64,000 bases of DNA from Cristatella mucedo (lineage: Eukaryota; Bryozoa; Phylactolaemata; Cristatellidae): positions 14,244,001-14,308,000 of the forward strand of contig WPIO01000003.1 in NCBI GenBank assembly GCA_009760855.2, written 5' to 3'. Shown one piece after another: positions 23,391 through 35,883 of this stretch (position 1 is its first letter; each line of letters starts with the position of its first letter). Below the pieces are notes generated by a model. That model had not been told where the DNA came from. It made no database searches and saw nothing but the letters and a program-made list of their open reading frames with translations. Both the position numbers and the translations under genes were made by a program.

Positions 23391-24404
23391 ATGACCGTGT
23401 GGACGGTGATCTGGACCAGGAAGGACAGATAGGGGTGGACAGTAAAAGAAATTCGCTGGCTAGCCGAAAGCAATTCTCTGTCTTCCGTAAACCACTACCC
23501 GAGCCTCCCCAGTTTCTCAAAACGTTTCTGACTGCTTCCATTTAAGAGGCCACCCATTGTCTTAAGTGATGTCATAGCCTGGGATTGAGCCAAAACCCAT
23601 GTATTGCATGGGTACAATGCCATTAATAAAAGTACAATAAATTTGAATCTGACGATTGATTATGTCATAAATTCAAACCTGGCCTAAGAGCTCTAAGCAC
23701 TTCCTTTGGCTTGTCATAGTAAGTGATTTCGCTTCTTAGGCTAATCTGAATACAAACAACACCTGTCGGTAAGAGAGCCATTTTTGTGGCCAGCCTCTTC
23801 AAGGTCACCAATTGACAGGATGAACTGTGTTTGCATTTTCTTATATTTACCATTGTATTGAGAAAGAAAATCAAGTTTTAAAATATGCTTGTACTATTTT
23901 ATAAAGTGAGAGTGTCTATGCAACGTTTTAGATTACAGCTGAAGCACTGCAAGAAGCATCAGTAGCAGCAATGGCTCCAGAATCACGATTCTACAGCCTG
24001 TGCTAAAAAAAAACATCATTAGCTGTGGCTTCTTTTGAGACATGACCACTATTCTGACAGCAGGGGGTCTTCACCATGTAAGCTCTCATCTTCGTGTCCG
24101 ACTCGGTGTGTCGATTGGCCGTTAGATTTATGACTGAACTCACATACTCTGAATTTGCTACAGTTAATATGATGCGGCTAGCCCTAACTTTCTTTCAAAA
24201 TGCTTTCGTTACGTCGATGGCAATCAAACGATCCTGGCTATCCTAAATATCGTTTTCAGTTTGTAGCTTCGAGTAGGCTGCAGACAGAAGTGTCAACAGA
24301 TGGTCACCCCTGTTTAGGTCACCACCTTGCCAGAGCTGCTGCTGCCACCATTTGTGTCCTCCCTAGTCACTTCCTGCATGTAGCCCCAAGCTGGAGTTTT
24401 CTTT
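23391..24404. other. Unassigned sequence
   Basis: No domain or repeat recognised. Confidence 0.3.
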
Positions 24405-24475
24405 CAAGCACATGTAAAGTGCTTAGAAGGAGAATTTGCTCTCTTAAGGCGTTTACCAAAGTTCTTGACTTATTA
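24405..24475 (+). mobile_element. LINE-B 3' tail, decayed
   Basis: AGCACATGTAAAGTGCTTAG, TGCTCTCTTAAGGCG and TTTACCAAAGTTCTTGA align with the family tail. The terminal ATT run is lost. Confidence 0.5.
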
Positions 24476-24594
24476 ATGCTCTTGAAATTGTATGCCTCTC
24501 GATTCTTCAAAAGTGTTAAGATTAGTTACCGATTTGACTCAAATGGGGTCATAAGTGTGCTTGCGCCTTAAAGTTTGTGCTCTTGTGCACTCAC

Positions 24595-24673
<79 letters not shown>
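24595..24673. repeat. GT microsatellite
   Basis: About 79 bases of GT with two TA interruptions, ending in GCGTGCATGCATGCAC. Confidence 0.95.
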
Positions 24674-24675
<2 letters not shown>

Positions 24676-24677
<2 letters not shown>

Positions 24678-25779
24678 CATGCATGCACGTACCTATAAAT
24701 AGGTTGATTTATGAAAACAAGCAGGCATTTGTGGGCTTCTCTCTGGGATGGTAGATACCATCAAATGAGATCTGGCGATTTAGAAACCTCAGCACAGAAA
24801 TTGGTACTGTAGGCTGATTAAGTTAGCTAGTCAATTATGCTGGTTAAAGAGCCACCACCAGCATATCGGAGACGGCTGGGCAAGCCTCGTTGGGACAAAG
24901 GCTCGAATCTGGCAACAATTTGCTTCGGGGAGGGGCAACCTAATGATGCATACGCTGAGCCATGCACAGAGCCAAACAATGTAAGAACCGGCGGCTAGGC
25001 TTCAGCTTTACGGGGCTTTGATCAGCTTTCAGAGGCAAAGTTATCGACTATACTGATGCTGAAGTTGGCAGCTGATTGATACTACTCTTAGCACATACGC
25101 AGTAATAGAAACAGCTGGTATCAGCATCGCTTGAAGCAGAGAGCCGTTTGATGTCGTCATTAACAGGTTTAGTAAAGTAGCAAGTAGCATGCACAAGCTC
25201 TGCGTGTAACTACCGGTTTCACACAGATGTCTGCTTACTCTGCTCGTCACCTGCTGCGCACACAGTATCGTAAGCCTTTCATGTGGCCCACTGCCTAGCT
25301 GGTGAATAAATTGCTTTTCTTATCGCATCAGGGTTTCATTCTCTCTGTCCTCTTCCAATTTCTAAACGATTCTGGCATAACAGATTTAGATCAGCAGAAG
25401 GAGTTTGATAAATGCAAACTGTATTCAAACTCTTCTGTTGTGTTTATTGGCAGATATAAACTCTAGGCCTAGCTCAGTTTTTTCATGTTTCGCATAGTAG
25501 GGCGTTGTCACAGATCCATTCAAATCGGGATGAAGTTAGACCCATACTTCAAAGCTTGGATTTTGTTCTGGGTTTTTACCTTATCCTTTTTTGTAAAAGA
25601 TTCCCTAAAAGTTTGTCATTGAACGATTCACAGAAAAAACTGCCGTGGAGAAAAAGTGCAATCTGGATTTCAACGACACCATTATACTAAAGTGCTTCTC
25701 CAGTGCCCCTATTGAAGCCCTAGGTAGCAGTGATGGTGTGGGAAGCACCATCTTAGTCGGCTCTTGGCACTATCAATTA
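24676..25779. other. Unassigned sequence
   Basis: Around 25500 the text CAGATCCATTCAAATCGGG vaguely resembles the RT region upstream of the LINE-A palm, so the decayed LINE that follows may start here. Otherwise nothing was recognised. Confidence 0.3.
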
Positions 25780-26660
25780 CACGATTCTTCTCGATAGATT
25801 TAAATCATGGGTCGGTCTGGTCAGTTAGCCTGTAGTTTTAGTCATATCTGTCCGGTCACGTCAAGCCTATTGGAGTATAGCTATTCAGTTTCATCTTCCA
25901 GATCCATCACGTTCGGGATTCCAAAAAGGGCCTCTTTGGTCTTTTGAGGTTCTTCATTTGTTCAGAGCATCTCGAGAATGTAATTCAGGTCTGTGACATC
26001 GCCCATTGCCTCTGTGCCGACAGCACTCAGCTATGCTTGTCATTTAAGCAATTGCAATAAGTGGAAGAAATTTCCTCAACCGTGCCCATGCCTTGAAAAC
26101 ATGAATCACGTGTAGCAGAAAACTCCCTCAAACTAGACTGTGTAAAAATACTCTTAAGAAACCCTTAATGCATAAACAGAATAAGAAAATGTGCACTCTT
26201 GGTCAGATATTCGGCAGTGAGACCTCCTCTCTTTGTCGACTGCTGTATACGGAGTTAGCAACTGCCTAAGATTCATAGGTCCTCCAGGATTATAAAACTG
26301 CTAGTTTACTTTGACTTCAAGATGTATTAAAAGAGAAGTTTTAGTTCTGCGGGTCATATTGCCTGGAACTCACTCTCCAGTGGTTGACTTGGAAGTTGCT
26401 TTTCAAGCCATCCTTTGCTGTTAGTTCTGGAATACGTACTTCTTTGTATCGCATGATGCCGCTAAGCTCCTCACTTTTTTCTACTACACGATATCAAAAC
26501 TTTTTTGCTGCTGAATACTCACCTGTGCCTAATCGGACTTCGCTTGCACTCTGGGGAAATCTCGAGCTTAACATCGCATTATTCTTTTTGGCTTGAGAGA
26601 GGTACAGACCAAGAGGCAGGTGCACATGTATTTGTTACAAGTTAAATTTTGATACAGTTA
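25780..26660 (+). mobile_element. LINE-A-like copy, sense, heavily decayed
   Basis: Fragments in family order are DRFKSWVGLVS (cf. AWFKSYLSDR), CADSTQLCLSFK near 26015 (cf. FYADDTQLYLSFK, second Asp changed to Ser) and SRKLPQTRL (cf. SENFLKLN). Near 26340 TTTTAGTTCTGCGGGTCATA corresponds to the FSSAGPRLWNS block. Frames are thoroughly broken. Confidence 0.6.
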
Positions 26661-27189
26661 TTGCACTTGTGGGGAACAGAGGACTCTAAACCAAGAGGAA
26701 CCACTGTACCGATGGTCAATGCTACTGGCACACAGTTCCGGCAGAAGGACACATGTATAAAGAGTAAAAAACGAAGGTCTTGAATTGTTGCTATACTGCA
26801 CTGGCAGCATTATGTTACATCGCTAATAAAGCAGTTTTTGAAGAGTGGTTGGTTTTCGCATGCACTTCATTCACCAAAGCCGGCAAATCAACTTTAATCC
26901 AATTAGGATCAACAAATGGAAGCAACCTTTGTCATCGATCGTGATGAGACACTATTTTTGAAAATAACTAGCCATATGTCTGGTCAATTTATGCTACTAA
27001 CATTAATTTGCCATTCCTCTAGACAGCAGCACCAGTTTAATTTGCACAAACCGTAAGCATATGCAAGTGCTTTATGAGCCTGCTCTAACTCAATAATTGA
27101 TACACGATTGAGTGCACTCATTAATTGTATTGTATTGTATTTTCACCTGGGCCATCGTTTGAATCAGTTGCAATCAGGTCCTCATCAAA
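26661..27189. other. Unassigned sequence
   Basis: No recognisable feature. Confidence 0.3.
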
Positions 27190-29885
27190 GACAGTGCCTC
27201 TTACTATCGTTATATGGCGACCTCCTGCTGGCTTCTAAACTTGTTTATAGAGGAGTTTTTGAAGTTCCTCGCTAAAATATTTGTGTGTGACAGGTCGTTA
27301 CTTATTGCTGGAGACTTCAATATTCACGTTGAAAACCCATCAACAGCCAAGTCTGCTCATTGCTTGACTGTCTGGAGAATTTTGGTTTGGTCCAACACGT
27401 TAATCATACTACCCGCATCAGTGGCCGTATCCTAGATCTCGTGATCACTAAAGATGTCTTCTCCACTGACCTCGTGGTGTGCCCGCTGACCATCTCGGAT
27501 CATTGTTCGGTCTCGTTTACTGTTCCTGCTCCCTTTTACGTACAGGGTAATGTCGAACTTGTCCAGCGACGAAACTTGAAAAAAGCATTGACATAGACAC
27601 ATTTTTGAAATCTGTGATGAAGGTCTTCTTGATCTGCACCCAGACTTGACCGACAGCCTCGATGCCCTCACTGATGCAGTGAACATGACACTTTGGAGTG
27701 TTCTTGACTAGAATGCTCCCGTTCATTCTATCCATGTACAGAGTAGTGGAGATTGCTTTTAATTTACCAAAAACTACTTCAAAAGATGCGCCGTGTTAAG
27801 CGCTGGCTTGAACGTCGTTTTAAGAAATCGGGATCTGATGCAGATATAGTCAATTTCAAAGACTTCCTTCGAGTTTACACCTGGAAGCTTAAAAAAGCAA
27901 GGGCTTTCTTTTCACTCGAAAACTGAATTCCTGCCAGTCAGACCCAAAAAGATTTATAAGACGGTAAATAATTTACTGGCCAATGCTGAGAGGTCTCACT
28001 CCCAAGAAATTAACGACTCAGCCGAAAAGTTTTCAGCCTTCTTTACTGAAAAAATTGTGCACATCCGTGCCTTCATAAAACTCCCTCCGACTAACGCAAT
28101 TGTGGAATCACAAACTGTGACCTTTCTTAAAAGTTTTCCGAGGTTTCTGCATGCGATGTGGCTATCTTAATAAGGTCTAGTAAAAAGAGCTCTCTCCTGA
28201 AGACCCCATACCATCATCTCTATGGTCTTCAGTGGCAGACCAACTTAGCCCTGCCATAACCGAGATTTTTAATGCTTCTTTCGAAAAAGGGGTCATACTC
28301 AAGTCCTTCAAATCGGCAATCGCTAGACCGATACTTAAAAGGCCTGGATTAGATACGGCGGTCCTTGCAAACTATCGCCCAGTTTCCCTTCTTCCTTTCT
28401 TGTCAAAGATTCTTGAAAAAATTGTCGCTAAGTTGCACATATTGAAATGAATGAAATGTCAGATTCATTTCAATCGGGGTTCAGAGCAGCACTCCACCGA
28501 AATTTCTCTCTTTCGCGTTAACAATGACATTCTATGCAGCAAAGATGACGGGAATGTCAATGCCCTAGCTCTGTTAGATCTATCAGCTGCCTTCGACACC
28601 ATTGATCCCAATGTTCTACTGGAACGACTGAGAACGAAGACCAGTCTGGTAGATGAGGCACTGGCGTGGTTTAAATCGTGCTTGTCTGATCGTGCTCAAT
28701 CCGTATCGTGTGGGGGTCAGGTCTTACCCACGAGACGGGTAGCCTATGGAGTCCCTTAAGGGTCCGTCCTCGGTCCCTTGCTGTTTTTTCTTTATAACTC
28801 AACCTCTGGGAAAAATGATTAAGGCCCATGGTACAAGATATACATTTTTATGCTGATGATATTCAGCCGTATTTTCTATTCAAACCGTCGGAATCTACTG
28901 CAGCAACCGATAAACTGAATGCTTGCCTTGCCGAAATTCAATCCTGGATGTAGGGCAATTTCTTGAAACTAAATGACGATAAAACCGAACTGCTGCTCGT
29001 AGGACACCCTAAGCAGGTGGCTGGATTAAAAGGCTTCGCTCTTCTAATAGGTGATGCTATTGTGTGACTATCACCACATGCTCGAAATTTAGGTGTCGTT
29101 TTCGACAGCTGCCTTATTTTTAAAGGATTCATTCAGAAGACTGTTTCTACAGCTAGCCATCACGTCAGATCCCTATCTAATATTAGGAGCTGTCTTCCAC
29201 AGTGGCTTGCAAAAAATTAGCTAGCTCCTTAGTTCTGTCTCGGCTTGATAATTGCAATCCCCTTTTGGCTTGGGTACCAAAGTAAGCAACTAGGCCACTG
29301 CAGATGGCTATGAATATAGCTGCAACGCTAGTTTTCAAGTCCCAGAGGTTTAACCACCAGTCTCCTTTGCTAAAAGAGCAAGAATGGCTGCTCGTTAAAC
29401 AACGGATACAGAGCAAAGTTCTTACGCTGACCCACAGGGCCGCCACGGCTTGGCTCCTCCATACTAACTGAACTGCTGCACCATTTTCAGCCTCTTCGTG
29501 CCCTCAGGTCCTGTATGGACAATAAATTATCTGTTGCATTCCTCTCTTTAAAGACCATTTGCGCAAGAAGCTTTAGCTCTGCAGATGACTGTGGAACTCA
29601 CTTCCACAATTCTTATGCAATGACAACTACTGTCCTGCTGCCGACTATGGCTCATCCTTTTCAGCGGTTCTGAGCTGCTACTTCCATGCTTCTCACTACC
29701 TCAACTGCTCTGCTGACTCTACTATGCTTCCCACTCTCACTTTGTTGCGTGAGATGAAGTCTGTTGGCTACCGAATGCGTACCGAAAGTCGATAAGGCTG
29801 TGAGTTCGCTATTCAAAAACTCTCCTGCATAGCACCCACATAGTCTTTGTAGCTTTGTTGAGTTACAAACGGAGATACATTACAA
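27190..29885 (+). mobile_element. LINE-A copy, sense, from endonuclease to 3' tail
   Basis: This is the longest LINE copy here (about 2.7 kb). It opens inside the APE-type endonuclease with LLIAGDFNIHVENPS near 27310. RILDLVITKD and LTISDHCSVSF near 27430-27510 carry the family's catalytic GDFN and SDH signatures. The RT follows: NYRPVSLLPFLSKILEKIV near 28380, HSTEISLFRV, ALLDLSAAFDTID near 28580 and CGGQVLPTRR. An in-frame stop replaces Q of the GVPQGS motif at about 28757. ADDIQPYFLFKPS at 28855 is the active-site block. A decayed C-terminal part and the GTTACAAACGGAGATACATT end follow. Many stops and frameshifts make it a pseudogene. Confidence 0.88.
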
Positions 29886-30397
29886 TTTCATTACATTGCT
29901 TTACAATTGAGATTATATGAGAAGGTGGTGATGACTATTGGCTCATCTTGGCTTCCACTCAAGATTTGTGAGGCTTTTCTAAAGAGCAGCCTTCAACCAT
30001 CAGCAAAATCCCATCACAGTCACCAATAAAATATTATCTCACAGAAGAATAAAATGGCTAGAGAGAGGTGCAAATTTCAGGGAAATGCTCCATGATGAAC
30101 GAACGCTTGTCTATGTAAATAGCGGTCCAAAAAACCCCATGAATTAATTATCTGTACAAGAAGAACCCTCTCATCTTCTGCAAGCCACTGATGTTGCATG
30201 TACTGGTTCTGAACTCAGTAAAGAAAGTCGATTTTGAAAGCTGGGCTACTGCTTAGACTAACCATAGCCAATCGAGCAGTGTGGCCCACTACATAGATAT
30301 GGTATCAAATGCTAAACCATGTCCAATCTATTCTGGCAATTAAGACATCAATGTATGGTGAAAAGTCTTACCGTCTGAAATAACTTTCAGGCTGCCG
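29886..30397. other. Unassigned sequence
   Basis: No recognisable feature. Confidence 0.3.
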
Positions 30398-30522
30398 AGC
30401 TGGTTTGTTCCAGTGGTTAAGGTGCTCGCCCCGACCAAGGTCTGGCCGAGGCTGTGAGTTCGAGCCCTGTGGCAAATGTGAAGCGTCTGAATAGAGAGTA
30501 AGTTCTCTTAGGGCGCTACAGG
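30398..30522 (+). mobile_element. SINE-1, sense
   Basis: AGCTGGTTTGTTCCAGTGGT, GCCCCGACCAAGGTCTGGCC, GTTCGAGCCC and GCGTCTGAATAGAGAGTAAG, then CTCTTAGGGCGCTACAG. The terminal AATGAATTATA is altered. Confidence 0.88.
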
Positions 30523-30704
30523 AAGTGAAGAATGATATTCATGCCAGGCCTTTTAGCATGTAGCCATACTAAGGGTAACGCTCTCATTGTTGACATTCAG
30601 CGAAAGAAAATCTCATTTGTTTATAAGGTGATACAGCTAAATTTATTATCGTGTGGCAAATGTACGTCAATATGAGTAGCAGCAAAAATAAATAAATAAA
30701 TACA

Positions 30705-30872
30705 AGCTGATTTTACAGCCTCCTTTTGTATAGCGACAGAAGAGCCTTGACGGCTATCACCACCGCTTGCTTGCAGCGGCGATAAAGGATCGCCCACCAC
30801 AGGATTCGAACCCACGACCTCGGGGCCGAGGTCGTAAAAAGCAACCGCCTTACCTAATGAGCCATTACAGCT
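30705..30872 (-). mobile_element. SINE-2, antisense, near full length
   Basis: On the minus strand the head reads AGCTGTAATGGCTCATTAGG, then GGTCGTGGGTTCGAATCC (B-box), GGGCGATCCTTTATCGCC, GGTGATAGCCGTCAAGG and the AAAATCAGCTT end. The centre of the head contains a perfect 20-base palindrome (CGACCTCGGGGCCGAGGTCG), probably a small internal duplication in this subfamily. Confidence 0.85.
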
Positions 30873-31527
30873 GAAAAGCAGCAGCAGAGGTCGCAGTATC
30901 AGCCGTGAAGGGTTGATAGAAACAATAGTTTGTGTAGCCCTTATGACCATTGCCACGGCAATGGTTACGGTAGTGCTGTTTGTTACAGTCTTACTATCCC
31001 GTTGCCCACGGCTATGGTATGAAAAAATGAGAAATCTTGGCGACGATGGCTACCTAGTATAGAATTAAGAAAGTGGCTTCTTTATCAAGCATAAAGAGCC
31101 TCTGTAATTAGGATCAAGGTCAAAAGACAGAAGCAGCCGCAGCACCTACTATTGCTCACACATACACACCAACATACGCACAGAGCCAAGGACATGGATT
31201 CTCTTCATATTCTGTACAGACTCCCTATTCACCTACCCAAAACGATGGGTGCAGACTTTTTACCGGTCTCCAATATGGTCTCGGTACAATAAGGTAATTA
31301 TCTTTTGCGATACAAGAAGTGCAACTAGGATGAAAAAATTAGACATTTGTTGTCGATAATTGGTCCGCAGCCATCTTATTCCGGTTTGTTCTTCACACAG
31401 ATTTTGAGAAATTCAAGAGTCGTCAAGTAAATTTAGTTTCCGACTGACCATGTCTGAGGATCGACCCAGGATGATAAATCCAAATGATTCGTCAATGATT
31501 AAAGCACTTTCTAATCTAGCAGAATAT
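30873..31527. other. Unassigned sequence
   Basis: A short near-palindrome, TTGCCACGGCAATGG, lies at about 30950. Nothing else was recognised. Confidence 0.3.
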
Positions 31528-31670
31528 ATACATTTGATTCATTTGTATAGCGCCATAAGGTAGCTTAATCTCTATTCAGGCGCTTCACATTTGCCTCGGA
31601 GCTCGAGCCCCCATGACCTCAGCCAGACCTTGGCCGGGCCGAGCACCTTAACCACTGGACCATACCAGCT
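31528..31670 (-). mobile_element. SINE-1, antisense
   Basis: All landmarks of the family are in order on the minus strand, including AGCTGGTATGGTCCAGTGGT and the hairpin tail ending CAAATGAATC. Confidence 0.88.
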
Positions 31671-31940
31671 TGGCTACAACTGTTAGCAAAGAATAAGGAA
31701 GAGCACCTAAGCAATAAGATAAATAAGGAAGATCACTAAAAACCACTAACAATTGACAAGCTTTAACAAATATGAGCAATGTTTTTCACGGGGAGATGCC
31801 ATATACTATATTCTCAATCCAGCTAAAGACTAAATGTAAAACCATGCACATTTCTTGCCACAGGCACTCCACAAAGCCGAATGAACCAGTTCTCCACCTT
31901 GAATCCAACTGTGCCTCCTTTACAATGCCTTGGTTCAATC

Positions 31941-32090
31941 GCATTGGGTCTTGGTCCAGAGATAAGGCGCTCGCTCTTCACAACCCAGGGCGTGGGTTCG
32001 AGTTCTGCAGAGGGCGATCCTTTATTGCCCACTGCAAGCAATTGCAATCGCTGTTAAGGTTCTTCTCCCGAAATATAAATGAGGCTTAAA
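31941..32090 (+). mobile_element. SINE-2, sense
   Basis: CCAGAGATAAGGCGCTCGCT, GGCGTGGGTTCGAGTTCTG, GGGCGATCCTTTATTGCCCA, CTGCAAGCAATTG and AAATGAGGCTTAAATGA are in order. The final TTAAATCAGC is degraded. Confidence 0.78.
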
Positions 32091-32879
32091 TGAACCAACT
32101 TTTATATTTAACTTTCAAATTAAAAAAAATTGAATACTTAAAAAGTCAAAGAATTGTTCTTAATAGGTGCCAAGATTTGACCAAACAGCCATTGAGGTGC
32201 TTTCCCTCTATTTTGAAATGGAGGGGCAGGGTCAGAGATGAGTAGGATAACAATTCCAAAAAGATTATGGATAAACGGTTCCATCCCAGAAAATCATGAA
32301 TGAAGATGGTCTCGGAGAGGTGACAGCCAGTGCTGCATAGCTTTGTCTATCAAAGTTACCTACGCCAGCCATTCCCAGGTGGTGGCTGCCATAAGCCATC
32401 ATAGCTGAGAAGCAGGTGAGTGCCAAATATAGCAGCCGGTGCATTTTGCTAGCCACATAGAACCGAAAAATAGCACCGGTGAGACATCTGAAACCACAGT
32501 ACTGTTGAGACAACACGTCGCATACAAGCCTTTAAAATAGCACCCTTCTTATACTATGCTGATATAACTTCAACTGAGTGTTTCTCGTCGGATCAGCTTA
32601 CAGTAAATAAAGGGGTCCTTAGAGTTACTTCGAATTTCATTAGCACTCGCCCTCGATATGGCTGCCAGTCCCACACCTATTCGGCGGAGGCCATATGAAT
32701 GGATTGCCTTTAGTGAGCAAATGATTTAATGAATGAACATGGGAGATGCATGGAGTGAGGTGTTGGTCGTGGCCTGCTGTCTTGGACAGGAAGGCAGCCA
32801 AGTCCAACTTTCAGCAGTCTGGTTGATGGCCACTGGATTTCTTCTTGTTACTCGTCTGGTAGGTAATCTCAGCAGGTAA
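32091..32879. other. Unassigned sequence
   Basis: No recognisable feature. The 83-codon minus frame at 32265-32516 has a Met-rich, hydrophobic stretch but no motif. Confidence 0.3.
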
Positions 32880-33544
32880 GTCTGCCTACTTTCAGTTACA
32901 TGACATTGCTAAAATTCGGGCTTGTTTAGACAGGGATATCACATCGAAATTAGTCCAGGCATTTGTGCTATCCCGTCTCGACTTCTGTAACTCACTGCTT
33001 GCTGGTCTACCGGCCTGTGCACTCAGGTGCTTACAGCTGGTGCAAAACTCTGCAGCTAGGCTTGTCTGTCGTGAATGTCGCAGCCACAGCACACCACTTC
33101 TTGCCGACCTGCACTGACTCCCATTCAAGCACACATTGATTTCAAGGTTTTGTCACTCACTCTTAGGTCTCGTAATTCTTTGGCTCCAGCCTGTCTATCA
33201 GATCTATTGTTCCACCAGGCTAAACACTGTAGCACTCACTTTTCGGAACCTAATCGTTTATCTGTACATCGTACGAACCCCATATTCTTTGGTGACAGCA
33301 GTTCACGAACCTTCAGTTCGTATGCTCCCAAAGCCTGAAACTCACTTCCGACTTGCGTAACGATATCCCCTGACTTGATTCCATTTAAAAACAAATTAAA
33401 AACGCATCTATGTATCACAGCATTTAGTGAGTCCGTGTGATTCGTTTTTCGTGTGCATGTACCTGCGTACACTGTGCCTGCTGCTTGCGGATGTTACCAC
33501 CAAACATGTAGTAATGCTGTACACACAGCATCTGTAAAGTGCCT

Positions 33545-33585
<41 letters not shown>

Positions 33586-33640
33586 CAGTTCTCTGAGGGT
33601 GCTATACACATGTTTTATTATTCCTATTATTGTTATCACT
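32880..33640 (+). mobile_element. LINE-B copy, sense, RT C-terminal part and 3' UTR
   Basis: Near 32890 the text LQLHDIAKIRACLDRDITSK matches the thumb-adjacent block, followed by LVQAFVLSRLDFCNSLLAGL. LQLVQNSAARLVC and TPLLADLH follow, then IDFKVLSLTLRSR and the 3' UTR with GTGATTCGTTTTTCGTG. The hairpin tail is expanded by a GA array at 33549-33583. It ends TTCAGTTCTCTGAGGGTGCT and a degraded ATT run. Coding frames are broken. Confidence 0.85.
33549..33583. repeat. GA microsatellite inside a LINE-B hairpin
   Basis: The normal LINE-B tail reads CCTAGAAAGAGATT. Here the AGAGA part is expanded to about 17 GA units between the hairpin arms. Array growth therefore started within the retrotransposon tail. 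Confidence 0.9.
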
Positions 33641-33647
33641 GTGGCTT

Positions 33648-33760
33648 GCAGAGGGCAATAAAGAATTGCCTGCTGCCACAATCCAACCCACAACCAGGTT
33701 TGTGGCATTCAACCCATGTTCTAAGACCCTGGGTGCTCGTGGCGAGACCTTGGCTATTGG
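33648..33760 (-). mobile_element. SINE-2 fragment, antisense
   Basis: GCTTGCAGAGGGCAATAAAG, AATCCAACCCACAACC and GTTCTAAGACC match the SINE-2 head and body in reverse complement, with losses. Confidence 0.6.
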
Positions 33761-34379
33761 CTTCCTGAAAATGTCAAATAGCAATTGATGGTCACTCTCA
33801 ATTACAAGGCTCTGTTCAAAGACATATTGGTAAAATATTTCAATGCCAAATTAGACAGCCATTACCTTTGGTATTGGAGCACATCTTTGCAGAAGTGGAG
33901 CCAATGTTCAAGAAGCAGAATCTACAGCTCATTGATTTTTTTTAATACTGCACCAAGACTATGCCCAGAGGCTTTCAGCGCCAGCATAATTGACAACTTC
34001 ACATTACATCAGCCCCCAGGAGAGCATTAATCCCTTGGCTTTTAACATCGTCAGAGGCTTCGCCTCGATGGCATCCCAGTACAATGGGGTCTCTGCCTGC
34101 GTCAAAGGTCGTTAAAGGGTAGACCTTTAGCTAAGGGCAAAACTTTACTAAGTAATTCGCCATTGTGGTTGATTTATGGTATTCTTAGTTTATGGGCTGC
34201 TTGCATTAAAGCCTTGTTATTCCCGCTATGGCCAACTTATGCCCCACTGGCATTTATAGCTAGGTTAGCTCTGCTGCGGCCAGTTCAAGGCCCAATGGAG
34301 TTTATGGTGCTACTGTCGATGTATGGGCTATTGGATTTTAAAGACGGGTGAGTCAAGGCCTTCAGATGGGAGGGAGTTT
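33761..34379. other. Unassigned sequence
   Basis: It may include further decayed 3' parts of the antisense Ty3-type pol that follows, but no motif is readable. Confidence 0.3.
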
Positions 34380-35060
34380 CTACGAGGACGCCGGGTAGAG
34401 CTGTTGCCTGCTGGCCCGCTTCGAGCGGCCGTGTGACAATAAACGCTGCGTTAAGGCCCTCCAAGGTGCTCTTGTGCCAGCGCTTGTGCACCGTTCGAAT
34501 TTAAATATAGCCATTCCGAGCAGCAGAAGGTCGTCGACCTTTGATGGAGGCGCGGTAAAATCTCTGATGGCCTCCACCAACACTGACCACTTGATGACCG
34601 TATGACCTTGCGTCGCCAGCCGATAAGACACGGCACATGTAGGGAATATTTAGCTGACCGAACAAGCACTTGTCTGCATTAAGGCCGAGGTTACACTCAC
34701 TGCATTTCGCAAGACCTACCTCGGGTGCATGCGACCATCCTCACTTGTAGACCCACTTAAGAATGTCATCAATGTGCATATGACCCCAAGGATATCCTTT
34801 AAATTGACGGACATTGATTCATTGAGCATCTCAGGGGCTGAAGCAATAACGGATGGTAAGCGCAAACACAGAACGCATCCTATCGGCGTGGCAATCGTCG
34901 TCGCGAGACTGCTGGCCTAAACGAGAGCAGTCTGCGTGGATCCAGATATTATGTCGATCGTACTGAAGTACTCGGAGCCAGGCAAGCTTTTAAAGATCTC
35001 TTCAGGCGTATAGAGCTGATAATTTTCGCGTTGGATCACATCATTTAGTTCCCTTTGGTA

Positions 35061-35238
35061 AATGAACATTTGCATGCTGACCCTGTGCATGCCACCGCTA
35101 ACCACGTTATTCATGTTGTTTATCAAGCACGATATTACTCACCATTCAATCGCGTTTCGGTTTGCAGCAAATGTAAAGCGTCTAGAAAGAGATTGAGTTC
35201 TATGAGGGTGCTTTATCAAGTGTATTATTATTATTAAA
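35061..35238 (+). mobile_element. LINE-B 3' tail inserted in Ty3-type RT
   Basis: TTTGCATGCTGACCCTGTGC through GTTTGCAGCAAATGTAAAGC, AGAGATTGAGTTCTATGAGG and four ATT units. The pol reading resumes on both sides (MFIYQRELN on one, KPGTEKLRF on the other). Confidence 0.88.
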
Positions 35239-35726
35239 AAGCGGAGCTTTTCCGTGCCGGGCTTCATAGCCAACACAATTGGACTGACCCGTCTGAGGCA
35301 TTGGTAGCATTTTAAAGTATCCCGTCGTTCACCTGCGAAAGCCGGTCCCTTTACTTGAAAGCGCGGACGAGCCACCTGGATAACTGGCTGGTCATCCGAG
35401 TGCAGCTGGATTTTGTGTTCACCGGGAAGGCGCCCGAGCCAGTTGAAAACGTCGCAAAATTTAGCTCTCGGGTTAACAATGGTGTGGAGTACCGACCGAC
35501 AGGAGGGCCCGTTCCTTGATTTTATCTAATTATCTGAGGCCTGGGAAAGCTGACCCATCTTCATTAAGATAGTGAATTTAGGGGTCTGCTATCGCCCTTT
35601 GTACATGATAGGGAAAGTATCTTGACCTCATACTACCAGAAGTGTGCCGCCGTAGGCATAGAGTTTAACCTTCTTCGGCTAGGGTGCATCAACGAGCAGC
35701 CAGCAACACAAAGCACGCAACATTAT

Positions 35727-35883
35727 AATATAAATATAAATATAAATATAATTCATTTGTATAGCACCCCAAGAGAACTTAATCTCTATTCAGGCGCTTC
35801 ACATATGCCTCCGGGCTCGAGCCCACGACCTCAGCCAGACCTTAGTCGAGGGCGAGCACCTTAACCGCCGGACATAACCAGCT
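35727..35883 (-). mobile_element. SINE-1 inserted at the Ty3-type protease DTG codons
   Basis: This is a complete antisense SINE-1 with an AAATAT-repeat tail. Its 5' end (AGCTGGTTATGTCCGGCGG on the minus strand) directly follows the GACACCGG of the protease active site. The protease C-terminal text resumes on the other side of the tail. Confidence 0.85.
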
